Shown: in pieces, positions 53,476-61,954 of the stretch
How the letters are laid out: every line of letters begins with the position of its first letter
Position numbering within the stretch: the stretch's first letter is position 1
Assembly: GCA_018401705.1 (NCBI GenBank)
Contig: JAGYKL010000013.1
Coordinates: forward strand, 1-64,000
Direction: 5' to 3'
Source of the DNA: Bacteroidia bacterium
GTDB lineage: Bacteria > Bacteroidota > Bacteroidia > M30B66
DNA length: 64,000 nucleotides
Notes under the pieces: model-generated
What the model was told of the DNA's origin: nothing
Databases searched by the model: none
The model's input: the letters and a program-made list of their open reading frames with translations, nothing else
Position numbers and translations under genes: made by a program

Positions 53476-55974
53476 TTAGAAAGTCATCTGCAATCGCAGA
53501 TTTATAAGCCTGTTGGTTAGATAATTAGGCACTCCGTAAAGACGGTTGGTTACGTCCTTAATCCATAAATACGAAACGGTATTATTAATTCCCAGAAGAT
53601 TGAAAATCTCTAAACTCAAGGAAAATGTTTCCAGGTTTCTAAGCGGAGAGGTAGGTTTAACAGGTCTGTCGGGACTTATAAAATGTTTGGTTACACCGAT
53701 GTCAACTCGTCTGTAGGCTGGTATTCTAAGAGTATCGCGATAACGGTTAAAATCTGGTGGACCAACTGGAAGACGCGAGCCAAATACAAGTGTGATTTGC
53801 ATGGCAATGCTCTCGTTTTTAGGAAGATAATCCTGAAAAAATAGGCTGAAGTTAAATCTTTGGTCAGTAGGTCTTGGCACAAACCCCGGTTCTTGACGAA
53901 TAGAGTCAACAGCTACGCTGTTAAAGGTGTAACCCGGTCTGATTAATTCACCATCACTATTATAATAGTCGTAAAAAAAGTCATTACGGATATCTTCTCT
54001 GGTTTGCATGATACTCATACTTGCCCAACTTTGAACTCCTTTCACGAATTCTCCGTTCACTTTCATGTCTAACCCAGTTGCATAGCCATCGCTGATATTG
54101 TCAGCATAATATCTAATTCTAACGTTGTCGATCTCATAAGGAACCAAGTTTCTGAGGATTTTATAATATCCTTCAGCATAAAAGCTGAAGGGACGATTCC
54201 AGGCTTTGAAAGTAAAATCAGCTCCAGTTATGAAATGCCAACTTTCTTGTGCTTTTAAGTTTGTGTTAACGGTTCCATCAAAACCTCTTAACTCGCGATA
54301 AAATGGAGGTTGAGCATAATGTCCAGCAGCTGCTCTGAAAGTAATGTCTCTTTCCCACGAAAGTGGGGATAATGAAAACACAAGTCTCGGACTGACAATC
54401 GTTTGTCCGTTAAGTGTCCAATGGTTTGCTCTAATTCCGCCACTTATGGAGAAATCTATAGAGTCTCTTCTCCAATTATAATTGTTTTGAAAATAGCCTT
54501 GATATCTCATGCTTGAAAAAGCAGTATCAGCGCGAATAACGTTGTCGAGGAAGATTGAATCAGAAGGAGCCAAAGGCAAGTTAAATCCAGCCGAATCAAC
54601 TTGTCTCCATTCTTTAAGTTCATCTTGTATTCTTTCTTGCTGAGCCCTTATTCCCCATTGCATAAAATTATTTCCTTTCTCAAGGTACGCTTTATGTTCA
54701 ACGTTAAAAACTTGATAATTGAGGCTGTTTCGTAAGAACGTTTGGTAACGTCCAATTCCTCGATTAAATGCTACATCACCAAAATTATCACTTCCAAGGT
54801 CTCTTTCCAGTTCGTCTATAAAATATTCGCCGGCAACATCAGAGCGTTCTGTTTCAGATGAATTAAAGCCTGAAGCAATTAGTTTAAGTTTAAACTTGTT
54901 ATTTGGTCGCCATGTTGATGTAACCGCGCCCATTCCGGTTGCAAATCTGCTTTGATCTCTACCATCAAAGTAGATTCTTAATTGCAAAGCTTGATTTATA
55001 GTACCAAACTCGGTTGTTTGAGTTTGCGGAAATACCCGGTAATTATTTACAGCATAATTTCCCAGAAAATCAATATCCCAGGCATCTGTGATATTATATA
55101 AAACATATCCTTGAATATCGGTAAATGCAGGTCGGTATTGCCCTTGAACATCTAAGCTGTTAAGAAGGTATTGAGTAGTTCTGTATCGTGCTCCAATCAT
55201 TCCCGAAAGACGATAGTTCTTTGTAGCTCCTTCTAATTGAAGGTTTCCTCCCAAAACGCTAGCTTGAGCTGAGCCGGCAAACTCTTTGGGTCGTTTATAT
55301 GTGATGTCAAGAACCGATGACATTTTATCGCCATATTTTGCTTCAAAACCACCTGCCGAGAACTTTAGTTCTTGAACCATCGAAGGATTTGCAAAACTTA
55401 AACCTTCTTGTTGTCCAGCTCTAACCAAAAAGGGACGATAAATCTCTACATCGTTGACATAAACAAGATTTTCATCATAATTTCCTCCTCTTACAGAGTA
55501 CTGAGAACTTAATTCATTATTTGAATAAACACCGGGTAATGTCTTGAGTGTCATTTCAATACCTCCTCCAGGGCCGACAATAGAATTAACAATTTTTGGA
55601 TCAAGTCGGGTAATGCCTAATTGACGATCTCCTTTGTCTACTACTTCAAATTCAGAGATATCTGTGATTTTCTTTGATAGAAAACGAGTTATTTTGCGTT
55701 GTTCAGACTTGTTAAGTCTAATTGAAAGAGTGTCAGGTTTAAATCCGAAAAGTTGAAATATAATTGTCTTTTGAACTTCAGCCTCAAGTTCAATTTTAAA
55801 CAAGCCGTCTGCATCTGTTGAAACAGCTTTTTGCATATCGTCTATCGGATAAATAACAACACCTGATAATAGGTTTCCTTGTTCACCTGTAATTTTTCCA
55901 CTTAAGGAAGCATTCTGCCCAAAGCCTAAAGCACTAATGCCAATAAACAAGCAAATTGAAATTAATATCTTCAT
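53476..55974 (-). CDS. TonB-dependent outer-membrane receptor with carboxypeptidase-like N-domain
   Basis: 832 residues from the ATG at 55974 (signal peptide MKILISICLFIGISALGFG-Q). An earlier start would run into the preceding gene. Residues ~25-110 form a CarboxypepD_reg-like domain, ~115-225 the plug with LKTLPGVYSNNELSSQYSVRGGNYDENLVYV, and the rest a 22-strand barrel ending LRLQMTF with the terminal aromatic residue. No SusD partner follows, so it is not a classic polysaccharide locus. Ligand unknown. Confidence 0.9.
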   Translation of the reverse strand: MKILISICLFIGISALGFGQNASLSGKITGEQGNLLSGVVIYPIDDMQKAVSTDADGLFKIELEAEVQKTIIFQLFGFKPDTLSIRLNKSEQRKITRFLSKKITDISEFEVVDKGDRQLGITRLDPKIVNSIVGPGGGIEMTLKTLPGVYSNNELSSQYSVRGGNYDENLVYVNDVEIYRPFLVRAGQQEGLSFANPSMVQELKFSAGGFEAKYGDKMSSVLDITYKRPKEFAGSAQASVLGGNLQLEGATKNYRLSGMIGARYRTTQYLLNSLDVQGQYRPAFTDIQGYVLYNITDAWDIDFLGNYAVNNYRVFPQTQTTEFGTINQALQLRIYFDGRDQSRFATGMGAVTSTWRPNNKFKLKLIASGFNSSETERSDVAGEYFIDELERDLGSDNFGDVAFNRGIGRYQTFLRNSLNYQVFNVEHKAYLEKGNNFMQWGIRAQQERIQDELKEWRQVDSAGFNLPLAPSDSIFLDNVIRADTAFSSMRYQGYFQNNYNWRRDSIDFSISGGIRANHWTLNGQTIVSPRLVFSLSPLSWERDITFRAAAGHYAQPPFYRELRGFDGTVNTNLKAQESWHFITGADFTFKAWNRPFSFYAEGYYKILRNLVPYEIDNVRIRYYADNISDGYATGLDMKVNGEFVKGVQSWASMSIMQTREDIRNDFFYDYYNSDGELIRPGYTFNSVAVDSIRQEPGFVPRPTDQRFNFSLFFQDYLPKNESIAMQITLVFGSRLPVGPPDFNRYRDTLRIPAYRRVDIGVTKHFISPDRPVKPTSPLRNLETFSLSLEIFNLLGINNTVSYLWIKDVTNRLYGVPNYLTNRLINLRLQMTF

Positions 55975-55990
55975 TCCTGAACTAAACCAC

Positions 55991-56617
55991 TTATTTGGAT
56001 TTAAAATCGCCTCTTTTCCAGGCTTCAACAAATTTTGCCCATGCAACCGGATTTAACAGATTATTCATCGGTATTTGTCCTGCATTATACAATCGGGTAT
56101 TGTAATTAGTCATTGTGTTTCTGTAGTTCATTGAGGCGTCCATTGGCATTTTCATAGCCATATTAACAAGCGTTTCTTGTTCTAGATTTTTCCTAGCCCT
56201 TTCTAAATCATCATCAGGTACAGGAGCACTTAAGAAGTATTCATAAATCTGCTCTCTTGTTGGCCAAGCATAAATAACAGTTGTAGCCAACTCTATAGTA
56301 TCTCTATTTAAGACTTGAATGATCGAATATCTGTTTTCCTCTAAATCGTCGGGTATAACATAACTGGCCTTTTGGTAGCCAATGCTACTGAAGTTTATGG
56401 TGTCTCCAGTTTGAGCAACGAAGGAGAAGAAGCCGTAATAGTCACCAATTGTTCCGTAGTAAGAATTGCGCACACTCACGTTTGTGTAAGGAACAGGGAC
56501 CAAGCTATCGCTGCTTACTACAACCCCAGAAAATTGAATTACTTGACGTTTTGTAGTTTGCGCTTCAGTCGAAAAAGCAGTTAATAGAATGCAAATGGTT
56601 ATGCAGATGTGTTTCAT
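55991..56617 (-). CDS. exported protein with carboxypeptidase-like regulatory domain
   Basis: 208 residues from the ATG at 56617 (MKHICITICILLTAFSTEA-Q). A CarboxypepD_reg-like beta-sandwich follows with VQFSGVVVSSDSLVPVPYTN-type opening (about residues 26-45) and FSFVAQTGDTINFSSIGYQ. The C-terminal half is helical with NMAMKMPMDASMNYRNTM. It ends 16 bases before the TonB-dependent receptor and is probably part of the same operon. Confidence 0.82.
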   Translation of the reverse strand: MKHICITICILLTAFSTEAQTTKRQVIQFSGVVVSSDSLVPVPYTNVSVRNSYYGTIGDYYGFFSFVAQTGDTINFSSIGYQKASYVIPDDLEENRYSIIQVLNRDTIELATTVIYAWPTREQIYEYFLSAPVPDDDLERARKNLEQETLVNMAMKMPMDASMNYRNTMTNYNTRLYNAGQIPMNNLLNPVAWAKFVEAWKRGDFKSK

Positions 56618-56734
56618 AGTCATTAATGAAGGCAAATTACGACAATCTACAAGGAATGCTTTTGAATTTTAATTTTATCATGAACAGCGTTCTTAACATT
56701 CTATTTTTTATAACGAATTACGTACGTTAGCACC

Positions 56735-57364
56735 ATGCAAACGAAAAAAATCCTCCGTTGGTGTTTAGTAAGGCTATCAATTTTGATAGTTTTTATCATA
56801 GTGCTTATTTTATTTAGGCATCCACTCATGCGCACTGCCGGAAATTATCTTATTCATGAAGATGATTTAGCCAAGGCTGAAGCAATTTTTGTGCTCAGTG
56901 GAAGTCCCGCAGATAGGGCAAATGAAGCAGCTAAATTATTAAAAGCCCAATGGGCAGATAGAATTGTTGTCACAGGAGAACAGGTTCCGCGGTTATTTGA
57001 AGTTATTGATGTTTCAATGGATGAAGCTGATTTAAGCAAAATTGCTTTGAACAGAGCCGGAGTTTCAGATAAAAACATAGAGGTTTTGCACATTGGCTCA
57101 TCCACAAGGGAGGAGAGTAATGCAATTTTGGCTTATTGTCGAAGTAAGCAGATTAAGAAAATCATTGTAGTGTCGGATAAATTTCACACACATCGGATTA
57201 ACTACGCTTTCCGCGATCTTTTCGAAGATGCCAAAATAGAATTGATCTTAAGAGGAGCACCAAGTTCTGCGTACAAAGAAGATTTATGGTGGGCAGAGGA
57301 AGCTGGATTGCTGATGGTTAATAATGAATATGTGAAACTGTTCTATTATTTTCTCAAATATTAA
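56735..57364 (+). CDS. YdcF/ElyC-like DUF218 protein
   Basis: 209 residues with an N-terminal membrane anchor (~10-27). DUF218 motifs: AIFVLSGSPADRANEAAKLL, DRIVVTGEQ, SSTREESNA and IIVVSDKFHTHR. Related E. coli proteins (ElyC, SanA, YdcF) act in envelope or cell-wall biogenesis; the reaction is unclear. It overlaps the convergent hydrolase gene by 11 bases. Confidence 0.88.
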   Translation: MQTKKILRWCLVRLSILIVFIIVLILFRHPLMRTAGNYLIHEDDLAKAEAIFVLSGSPADRANEAAKLLKAQWADRIVVTGEQVPRLFEVIDVSMDEADLSKIALNRAGVSDKNIEVLHIGSSTREESNAILAYCRSKQIKKIIVVSDKFHTHRINYAFRDLFEDAKIELILRGAPSSAYKEDLWWAEEAGLLMVNNEYVKLFYYFLKY

Positions 57365-58034
57365 TGCCAGAGCCTATATCCATCAAGATTAATTCTATTC
57401 CTCGCTTATTAAAAGCCTCTAGAGCTTCTTCCATATCAATTTTAATATACGGAAATGTGTTATAATGCATACCAATAACCTTTGATGTACCTAGTATTTC
57501 AGCAGCTTCTGCCGCTGAGTAAATATCCATCGTGAAATTATCGCCAATAGGAAGGAAAGCTACCTTGGGATTGTATTTTTCCTTTATCAATCTCATGTCA
57601 CTAAAAAGATCTGTGTCACCTGCAAAATATACGTTTATATCAGAGAATTGAATGTGAATTCCGTTTGCACTTCCTCCGTAAGAACCGTCGGGTAAGCTAC
57701 TTGAATGTAAGGCAGGAGTGAGGCTTATTTTCCCCCAATCCAGCTTAACGCTTCCACCTGTATTCATAGGATGTCCGTTATCTAATCCTTTACCGCTTAA
57801 CCAAGAATATATTTCAAAATTCGTAAAGAATTTAGCGCCTGAACGGCGGATAATTTCCTCAGCATCAGCAATATGATCGCTATGGCCATGTGATATAGCC
57901 ACAACATCTGGATTTATTTTCTCAACATCTATATGTGATGCCAAGGTATTTGGTCGTATGAAAGGATCAAAGAGTATTTTTGTACCATCATTTTCAATTT
58001 GAAAACAAGAATGGCCGAAATAGGTTATATGCAT
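57354..58034 (-). CDS. UPF0173 metal-dependent hydrolase (metallo-beta-lactamase fold)
   Basis: 226 residues from the ATG at 58034. The fold shows ITYFGHSCFQIE, ILFDPF, SHGHSDHIAD (HxHxDH zinc ligands), FAGDTDLFSDM and HYNTFP. This is the conserved UPF0173 family of unknown substrate. A TTG at 58040 lies in the -7 box and is not a start. Confidence 0.92.
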   Translation of the reverse strand: MHITYFGHSCFQIENDGTKILFDPFIRPNTLASHIDVEKINPDVVAISHGHSDHIADAEEIIRRSGAKFFTNFEIYSWLSGKGLDNGHPMNTGGSVKLDWGKISLTPALHSSSLPDGSYGGSANGIHIQFSDINVYFAGDTDLFSDMRLIKEKYNPKVAFLPIGDNFTMDIYSAAEAAEILGTSKVIGMHYNTFPYIKIDMEEALEAFNKRGIELILMDIGSGINI

Positions 58035-58037
58035 AGT

Positions 58038-58045
58038 CAAATATA
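58038..58045 (-). promoter_or_regulatory. -7 box TATATTTG abutting the UPF0173 start codon
   Basis: Perfect TAnnTTTG; only three bases lie between it and the ATG at 58034. Confidence 0.45.
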
Positions 58046-58070
58046 CTGGCTTAAATTTTAATCAAAAATT

Positions 58071-58604
58071 ATGATAACAATCTTATCTGCTACCAATCGT
58101 CAAAACAGCATGACGCGAAAGGTATCTGAGAAATACAAAGAATTGCTTGAAGAGTTAGGTTTTGAAACCGCATTATTTAATTTGGAGGATGTTCCCGGGC
58201 ATTTATTGAATGATGGTATGTATCGTAGACCTGAGCACGGCCTGAGAGATTTTGGGCATCAGATTTTTGACTCTGCTCAATCTTTTGTAGTGGTAATGCC
58301 TGAGTATAATGGAAGTTTTCCGGGTATATTAAAAGTGGTAATAGATGCTTGTAATCCGCAGATTTTTGAAGGTAAAAGATTTGCCTTGGTCGGCGTGGCA
58401 ACGGGCCGAGCTGGCAACCTGAGAGGAATGGATCATTTGACAGACATTTTAAATTATCTAAAAGCTGAAGTGTATTCACAAAAGCTACCAATTTCACAAA
58501 TCAAGAGTCTTGTAAATGAGGAATATAAATTAGTAAACGAAGGTACTTTAAGTGCTCTCCATCTGCATACACAAGGCTATTTGAAATATCTTGGTTTGAG
58601 CTAA
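58071..58604 (+). CDS. NADPH-dependent FMN reductase-like flavoprotein
   Basis: 177 residues with flavodoxin-like fold: ITILSATNRQNSMTRKVS binds the FMN phosphate, VVVMPEYNGSFPGILKVVID is the family hallmark, and ALVGVATGRAGNLRGMDHL follows. Likely an NAD(P)H:quinone or azo-type reductase in the cytoplasm. Monocistronic. Confidence 0.9.
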   Translation: MITILSATNRQNSMTRKVSEKYKELLEELGFETALFNLEDVPGHLLNDGMYRRPEHGLRDFGHQIFDSAQSFVVVMPEYNGSFPGILKVVIDACNPQIFEGKRFALVGVATGRAGNLRGMDHLTDILNYLKAEVYSQKLPISQIKSLVNEEYKLVNEGTLSALHLHTQGYLKYLGLS

Positions 58605-58815
58605 TCTTTTCGGAATTTGGATGCTACTTGCAAATAGTCTCCTTTAAGATTGACTATCAAAGCAGGAAATTATTATTGAAGTTCTGTTATATGAAATTGA
58701 CAGAATGCATTTTAACATTATTGTTAATAAGCACTAGACTAAATAACTTTAAGTCCATCACTTGTTAGTGGTTGGCCTGATTTTGAGATATTGAATAAAT
58801 AAAAATAAAGTGCAT

Positions 58816-58844
58816 TTGAGATTTCAGTTAAGCCCTTATATTTG
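58816..58844 (+). promoter_or_regulatory. promoter of the DoxX-like gene
   Basis: TTG (58816-58818), 18-base spacer, perfect TATATTTG (58837-58844); leader of about 18 bases. Confidence 0.6.
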
Positions 58845-58867
58845 GTTTATACTCAACAATAGAACAT

Positions 58868-59281
58868 ATGGATCTATTTTTCTCAACATCTCCTTCAGCT
58901 TTAATGCTAGTTAGAATAGGCTTTGCAGCATTTTTTTCTATTCTTTTTCTTCAGTCAGGTTTGGATAAACTATTTAGTTTTAGAGAGAATTTGAGCTCCA
59001 TATCCACTCACTTTTCTCACACCTTTCTTAGTGCATTAGCTCCTCTACTATTACTTCTTTTAACTATTTCCGAAATGCTGGCAGGCTTCCTTTCCGCATA
59101 CGGAATTGTAGAAATATTAATTCATAATAATGCAAAAATAGCCATGTACGGCGCCATTTTTTCAATGGCTTCGTTGCTGTTTATTTTCTTTGGTCAAAGA
59201 ATAGCTAAAGACTACGGAGGAGCAACAGGATTGTCTTCCTATTTTATTGTGAGTGCTTTAGCAGTGATTGTGCTATCGTAA
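58868..59281 (+). CDS. DoxX-like integral membrane protein
   Basis: 137 residues, four transmembrane helices. LMLVRIGFAAFFSILFLQSGLDKL and the helix-2 SEMLAGFLSAYG match the DoxX/SURF4-type fold. Roles in the family are mostly unproven (redox or thiosulfate-related in archaea). One base separates its stop from the convergent DUF3276 gene. Confidence 0.82.
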   Translation: MDLFFSTSPSALMLVRIGFAAFFSILFLQSGLDKLFSFRENLSSISTHFSHTFLSALAPLLLLLLTISEMLAGFLSAYGIVEILIHNNAKIAMYGAIFSMASLLFIFFGQRIAKDYGGATGLSSYFIVSALAVIVLS

Positions 59282-59282
59282 A

Positions 59283-59645
59283 TTAACTATTACCATCAAG
59301 GTCTTCGAAGTCAACATTTGACCATTCAGAAGCGCTCTGATTAGATTCTACAGTATTAACTTCATTGCCCGAAATCGGCTCAGCGCCTTCATTTTTAGAT
59401 ACAATGAAATTTACAGAATCATTTAAACCTTCAGCAAATTTCTCGAAATCTTCTTTATAAAGAAAAATCTTATGTTTTTCGTAAAAGAAAGTTCCGTCAT
59501 CTCTAAAGCGTTTCTTACTTTCTGTTATTGTAAGATACAAATCATCTCCTTTTGTGCTTTTAACATCAAAAAAATATGTTCTTTTTCCTGCTCTTACTGG
59601 CTTTGAGTAAATCTCCTCGCGATCTGTCTGCTCGTTAAAATCCAT
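59283..59645 (-). CDS. PUR-alpha-like DUF3276 nucleic-acid-binding protein
   Basis: 120 residues from the ATG at 59645. EIYSKPVRAGKRTYFFDVK and DLYLTITESKKR belong to the single PUR repeat of Bacteroidota DUF3276, known from a Bacteroidota homologue to dimerise and bind RNA/DNA. The acidic tail ends EWSNVDFEDLDGNS, similar to the tail of the NYN/cold-shock protein in this window. An upstream in-frame start at 59678 is excluded by the promoter. Confidence 0.92.
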   Translation of the reverse strand: MDFNEQTDREEIYSKPVRAGKRTYFFDVKSTKGDDLYLTITESKKRFRDDGTFFYEKHKIFLYKEDFEKFAEGLNDSVNFIVSKNEGAEPISGNEVNTVESNQSASEWSNVDFEDLDGNS

Positions 59646-59679
59646 GTAACGTATGTCTAAGTTTGAATTAGGTAGCACA

Positions 59680-59708
59680 CAAATTTATTTATTTTTCCTT
59701 CGGTACAA
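59680..59708 (-). promoter_or_regulatory. promoter of the DUF3276 gene
   Basis: Minus strand TTG (59708-59706), 18-base spacer, perfect TAAATTTG (59687-59680). It decides the start at 59645. Confidence 0.6.
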
Positions 59709-59810
59709 AATAATTTAAGAAAAAGAATAGCTACGAGTAGCATTTTGGAACATATCTTCAAGTTAGGCAGCTTAGAATTTTTACCTTTACAAGGAGAATT
59801 TGAATAGAGA

Positions 59811-60689
59811 ATGATAGTTGATCCTAAAGAAGTATCTACCGGAAGATTACATGCAATTATGCTAGGAGCTATAGCACCTAGGCCAATTGCTTTTGCAAGC
59901 ACAATTGATAAAGAAGGGAATGTAAACCTGAGTCCATACAGCTTTTTCAACGCTTTTGGCTCCAACCCTCCCACACTAATATTTTCACCTGCAAGAAGAG
60001 TTAGAGATAATACTATTAAGCATACGCTTGAGAATGTAATGGAAGTGCCTGAAGTTGTTATTAATGTAGTTAATTTCAACATGGTACAGCAAATGTCTTT
60101 GTCAAGCACAGAATATCCTAAAGAGCAAAATGAATTTATAAAAGCAGGATTTACAGAAGTGCCTTCTTCTAAAATCAAACCACCAAGGGTTAAAGAGTCT
60201 CCGGTGCAGTTCGAATGTAAAGTGAAGGATATTATTCACCTCGGGAATGAGGGAGGTGCGGGAAATCTAATCGTTTGTGAAATTGTAATGGTACATATTC
60301 ATGATGATGTACTAGACATTAATAAGGGTATTGATCAGAAAAAAATAGACTTGGTGTCACGAATGGGAGGTAATTGGTATTGCAGAGCACATGGCGATGC
60401 ATTGTTTGAAGTTGAAAAACCAATCAGCACGTTAGGAATTGGAGTTGATTCTATTCCCCAAGGAATAAGGCTTTCGCCAATTTTAACTGGCAATAATCTA
60501 GGTCAATTGGGTAATGTAGAATCTTTACCTTCTGAAGCAGAAATCAATGAATTTAAACATTCAGGAGAAAGAGATTTATTAATAAATGCTTCACTTTCGG
60601 CGGATTTTGCCTCTCACCGTGCTGCCGCAAAGCTGCTCGAGGAAGGTGATATTCAAAAAGCCTGGCTTTTGCTATTATCAGATAATTAA
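59811..60689 (+). CDS. flavin reductase-like FMN-binding protein
   Basis: 292 residues. APRPIAFASTIDKEGNVNLSPYSFFNAFG is the flavin-binding core of the DIM6/NTAB family, seen here in two blocks; VPEVVINVV and PPRVKESPVQFECKV follow. The C-terminal ~90 residues are an extra domain typical of the larger Bacteroidota members. It probably reduces free FMN or acts as a small oxidoreductase. It converges on the ketoacyl synthase with a four-base overlap. Confidence 0.88.
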   Translation: MIVDPKEVSTGRLHAIMLGAIAPRPIAFASTIDKEGNVNLSPYSFFNAFGSNPPTLIFSPARRVRDNTIKHTLENVMEVPEVVINVVNFNMVQQMSLSSTEYPKEQNEFIKAGFTEVPSSKIKPPRVKESPVQFECKVKDIIHLGNEGGAGNLIVCEIVMVHIHDDVLDINKGIDQKKIDLVSRMGGNWYCRAHGDALFEVEKPISTLGIGVDSIPQGIRLSPILTGNNLGQLGNVESLPSEAEINEFKHSGERDLLINASLSADFASHRAAAKLLEEGDIQKAWLLLLSDN

Positions 60690-61933
60690 ATAGCAGAAAA
60701 AATAGTTGTAGCGTGCTGACCACCAAAACCGCTGGCATGGTTTAAAACATTTCTAATTTCCATTTCTGTTCCTTTTTCAAATAGAAAAAGGGATGGATTT
60801 AACATGTTTCCGTCAGGCAAATAATTTGCATTTATAGGTAGAATTGTTTTTTGAGAAATCATTTCCACACTCAAAACGGCTTCCAGCGAAGCTGAGGCAC
60901 CTAGTAAATGACCTGTCATTCCCTTGCTGGCAACAATAGGGAGATATTTAAGAGACTCACCAAAAACACAATTGTAAGCATTGTATTCAGAAGCATCACC
61001 TAAAATTGTTGATGTTCCGTGAGCGTATACTGCGTCAATGTCATCTGGCACAAGTCCCGACAATTGAATTGCTTGTGAAATGCAAGTACTAGCACCTTTT
61101 CCTTCTTTATCAGGACTCGTTATGTGACCTCCATCATTCGAGTTTACTCCACCTTTAAAATAAGCTTTAGCCTTAGCATGCCGACTTTGCGCAAATGATT
61201 CTTTTTCAAGTATCATGGCAGCAGCGCCTTCACCAATAACAAATCCATCTCTCGAAGAGGAAAAAGGAATTCCAGCAAGGTGAGGATCATTGTTTCTTGT
61301 TGAAAGCACTTTCATGCTTGAAAATCCCCCAACTACCGATGGTGAAATCGCAGCCTCAGAACCTCCAACTAAAGCTACATCGCACCATCCCGCTAACATA
61401 TAAGCTTGTGCAGTAATTAGCGCAGTGTTACCAGATGCACAAGCAGAAACCGTGGTTATGTTAGGACCTTTAAGTCCAAACTTTTGTGCAATTCTAGAAG
61501 CAGCTGTATCAATGAGAACATTCGACTGAAAAAAGGGGTTAAATGCATTTTGATTTTTACTCATACCAAAATTCATAGTCCCAGCATCAGCAGTGGTTAT
61601 TCCCCCATTGCCACTAGCCCAAAATATTCCAATTCTAGATGAATCATTTATATGAGAGAGCAATCCGGAATTTTCAATGGCCTCTTCAGCAACTGCCAAG
61701 GCGAACATAGCCGAACGGTCAAGTCGTTTTCTTTGTTTAAAGTCGCCTGCTCTCTCTAAATCGAAGTCAATTATTTCTGCTGCAATATTGCAGGAAAAAT
61801 TGCTTGCATCGAAAGCAGAGATATTTCGAATTCCACTTTTCTTATTGAGTAAAGAGTTCCAAGTTGCATTTAAAGAATCCCCAACAGCACATAAAGCTCC
61901 AGTTCCGGTTATAACTATTTTCTCAGCATTCAC
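60686..61933 (-). CDS. beta-ketoacyl-ACP synthase, FabF-like
   Basis: Condensing enzyme of fatty-acid or polyketide-type chains. 415 residues with the Cys-His-His triad: VSACASGNTAL, YAHGTSTILGDASE and KGMTGHLLGASAS. The start is a GTG at 61933, the first codon of conserved NAEKIVITGTGALCAVG; no ATG is available. No acyl carrier protein or other fab gene is adjacent. It follows UbiB by 21 bases on the same strand. Divergence from typical FabF (acidic loops, solitary setting) suggests a specialised paralogue. Confidence 0.9.
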   Translation of the reverse strand: MNAEKIVITGTGALCAVGDSLNATWNSLLNKKSGIRNISAFDASNFSCNIAAEIIDFDLERAGDFKQRKRLDRSAMFALAVAEEAIENSGLLSHINDSSRIGIFWASGNGGITTADAGTMNFGMSKNQNAFNPFFQSNVLIDTAASRIAQKFGLKGPNITTVSACASGNTALITAQAYMLAGWCDVALVGGSEAAISPSVVGGFSSMKVLSTRNNDPHLAGIPFSSSRDGFVIGEGAAAMILEKESFAQSRHAKAKAYFKGGVNSNDGGHITSPDKEGKGASTCISQAIQLSGLVPDDIDAVYAHGTSTILGDASEYNAYNCVFGESLKYLPIVASKGMTGHLLGASASLEAVLSVEMISQKTILPINANYLPDGNMLNPSLFLFEKGTEMEIRNVLNHASGFGGQHATTIFSAI

Positions 61934-61954
61934 TCAACAAAGATATCTGAAGTT

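Noticed and set aside
59657-60178. 173-codon open frame opposite the flavin reductase gene
   Set aside because: It lacks any motif, is cysteine- and leucine-rich in the way of antisense frames, and lies opposite a strongly conserved enzyme.
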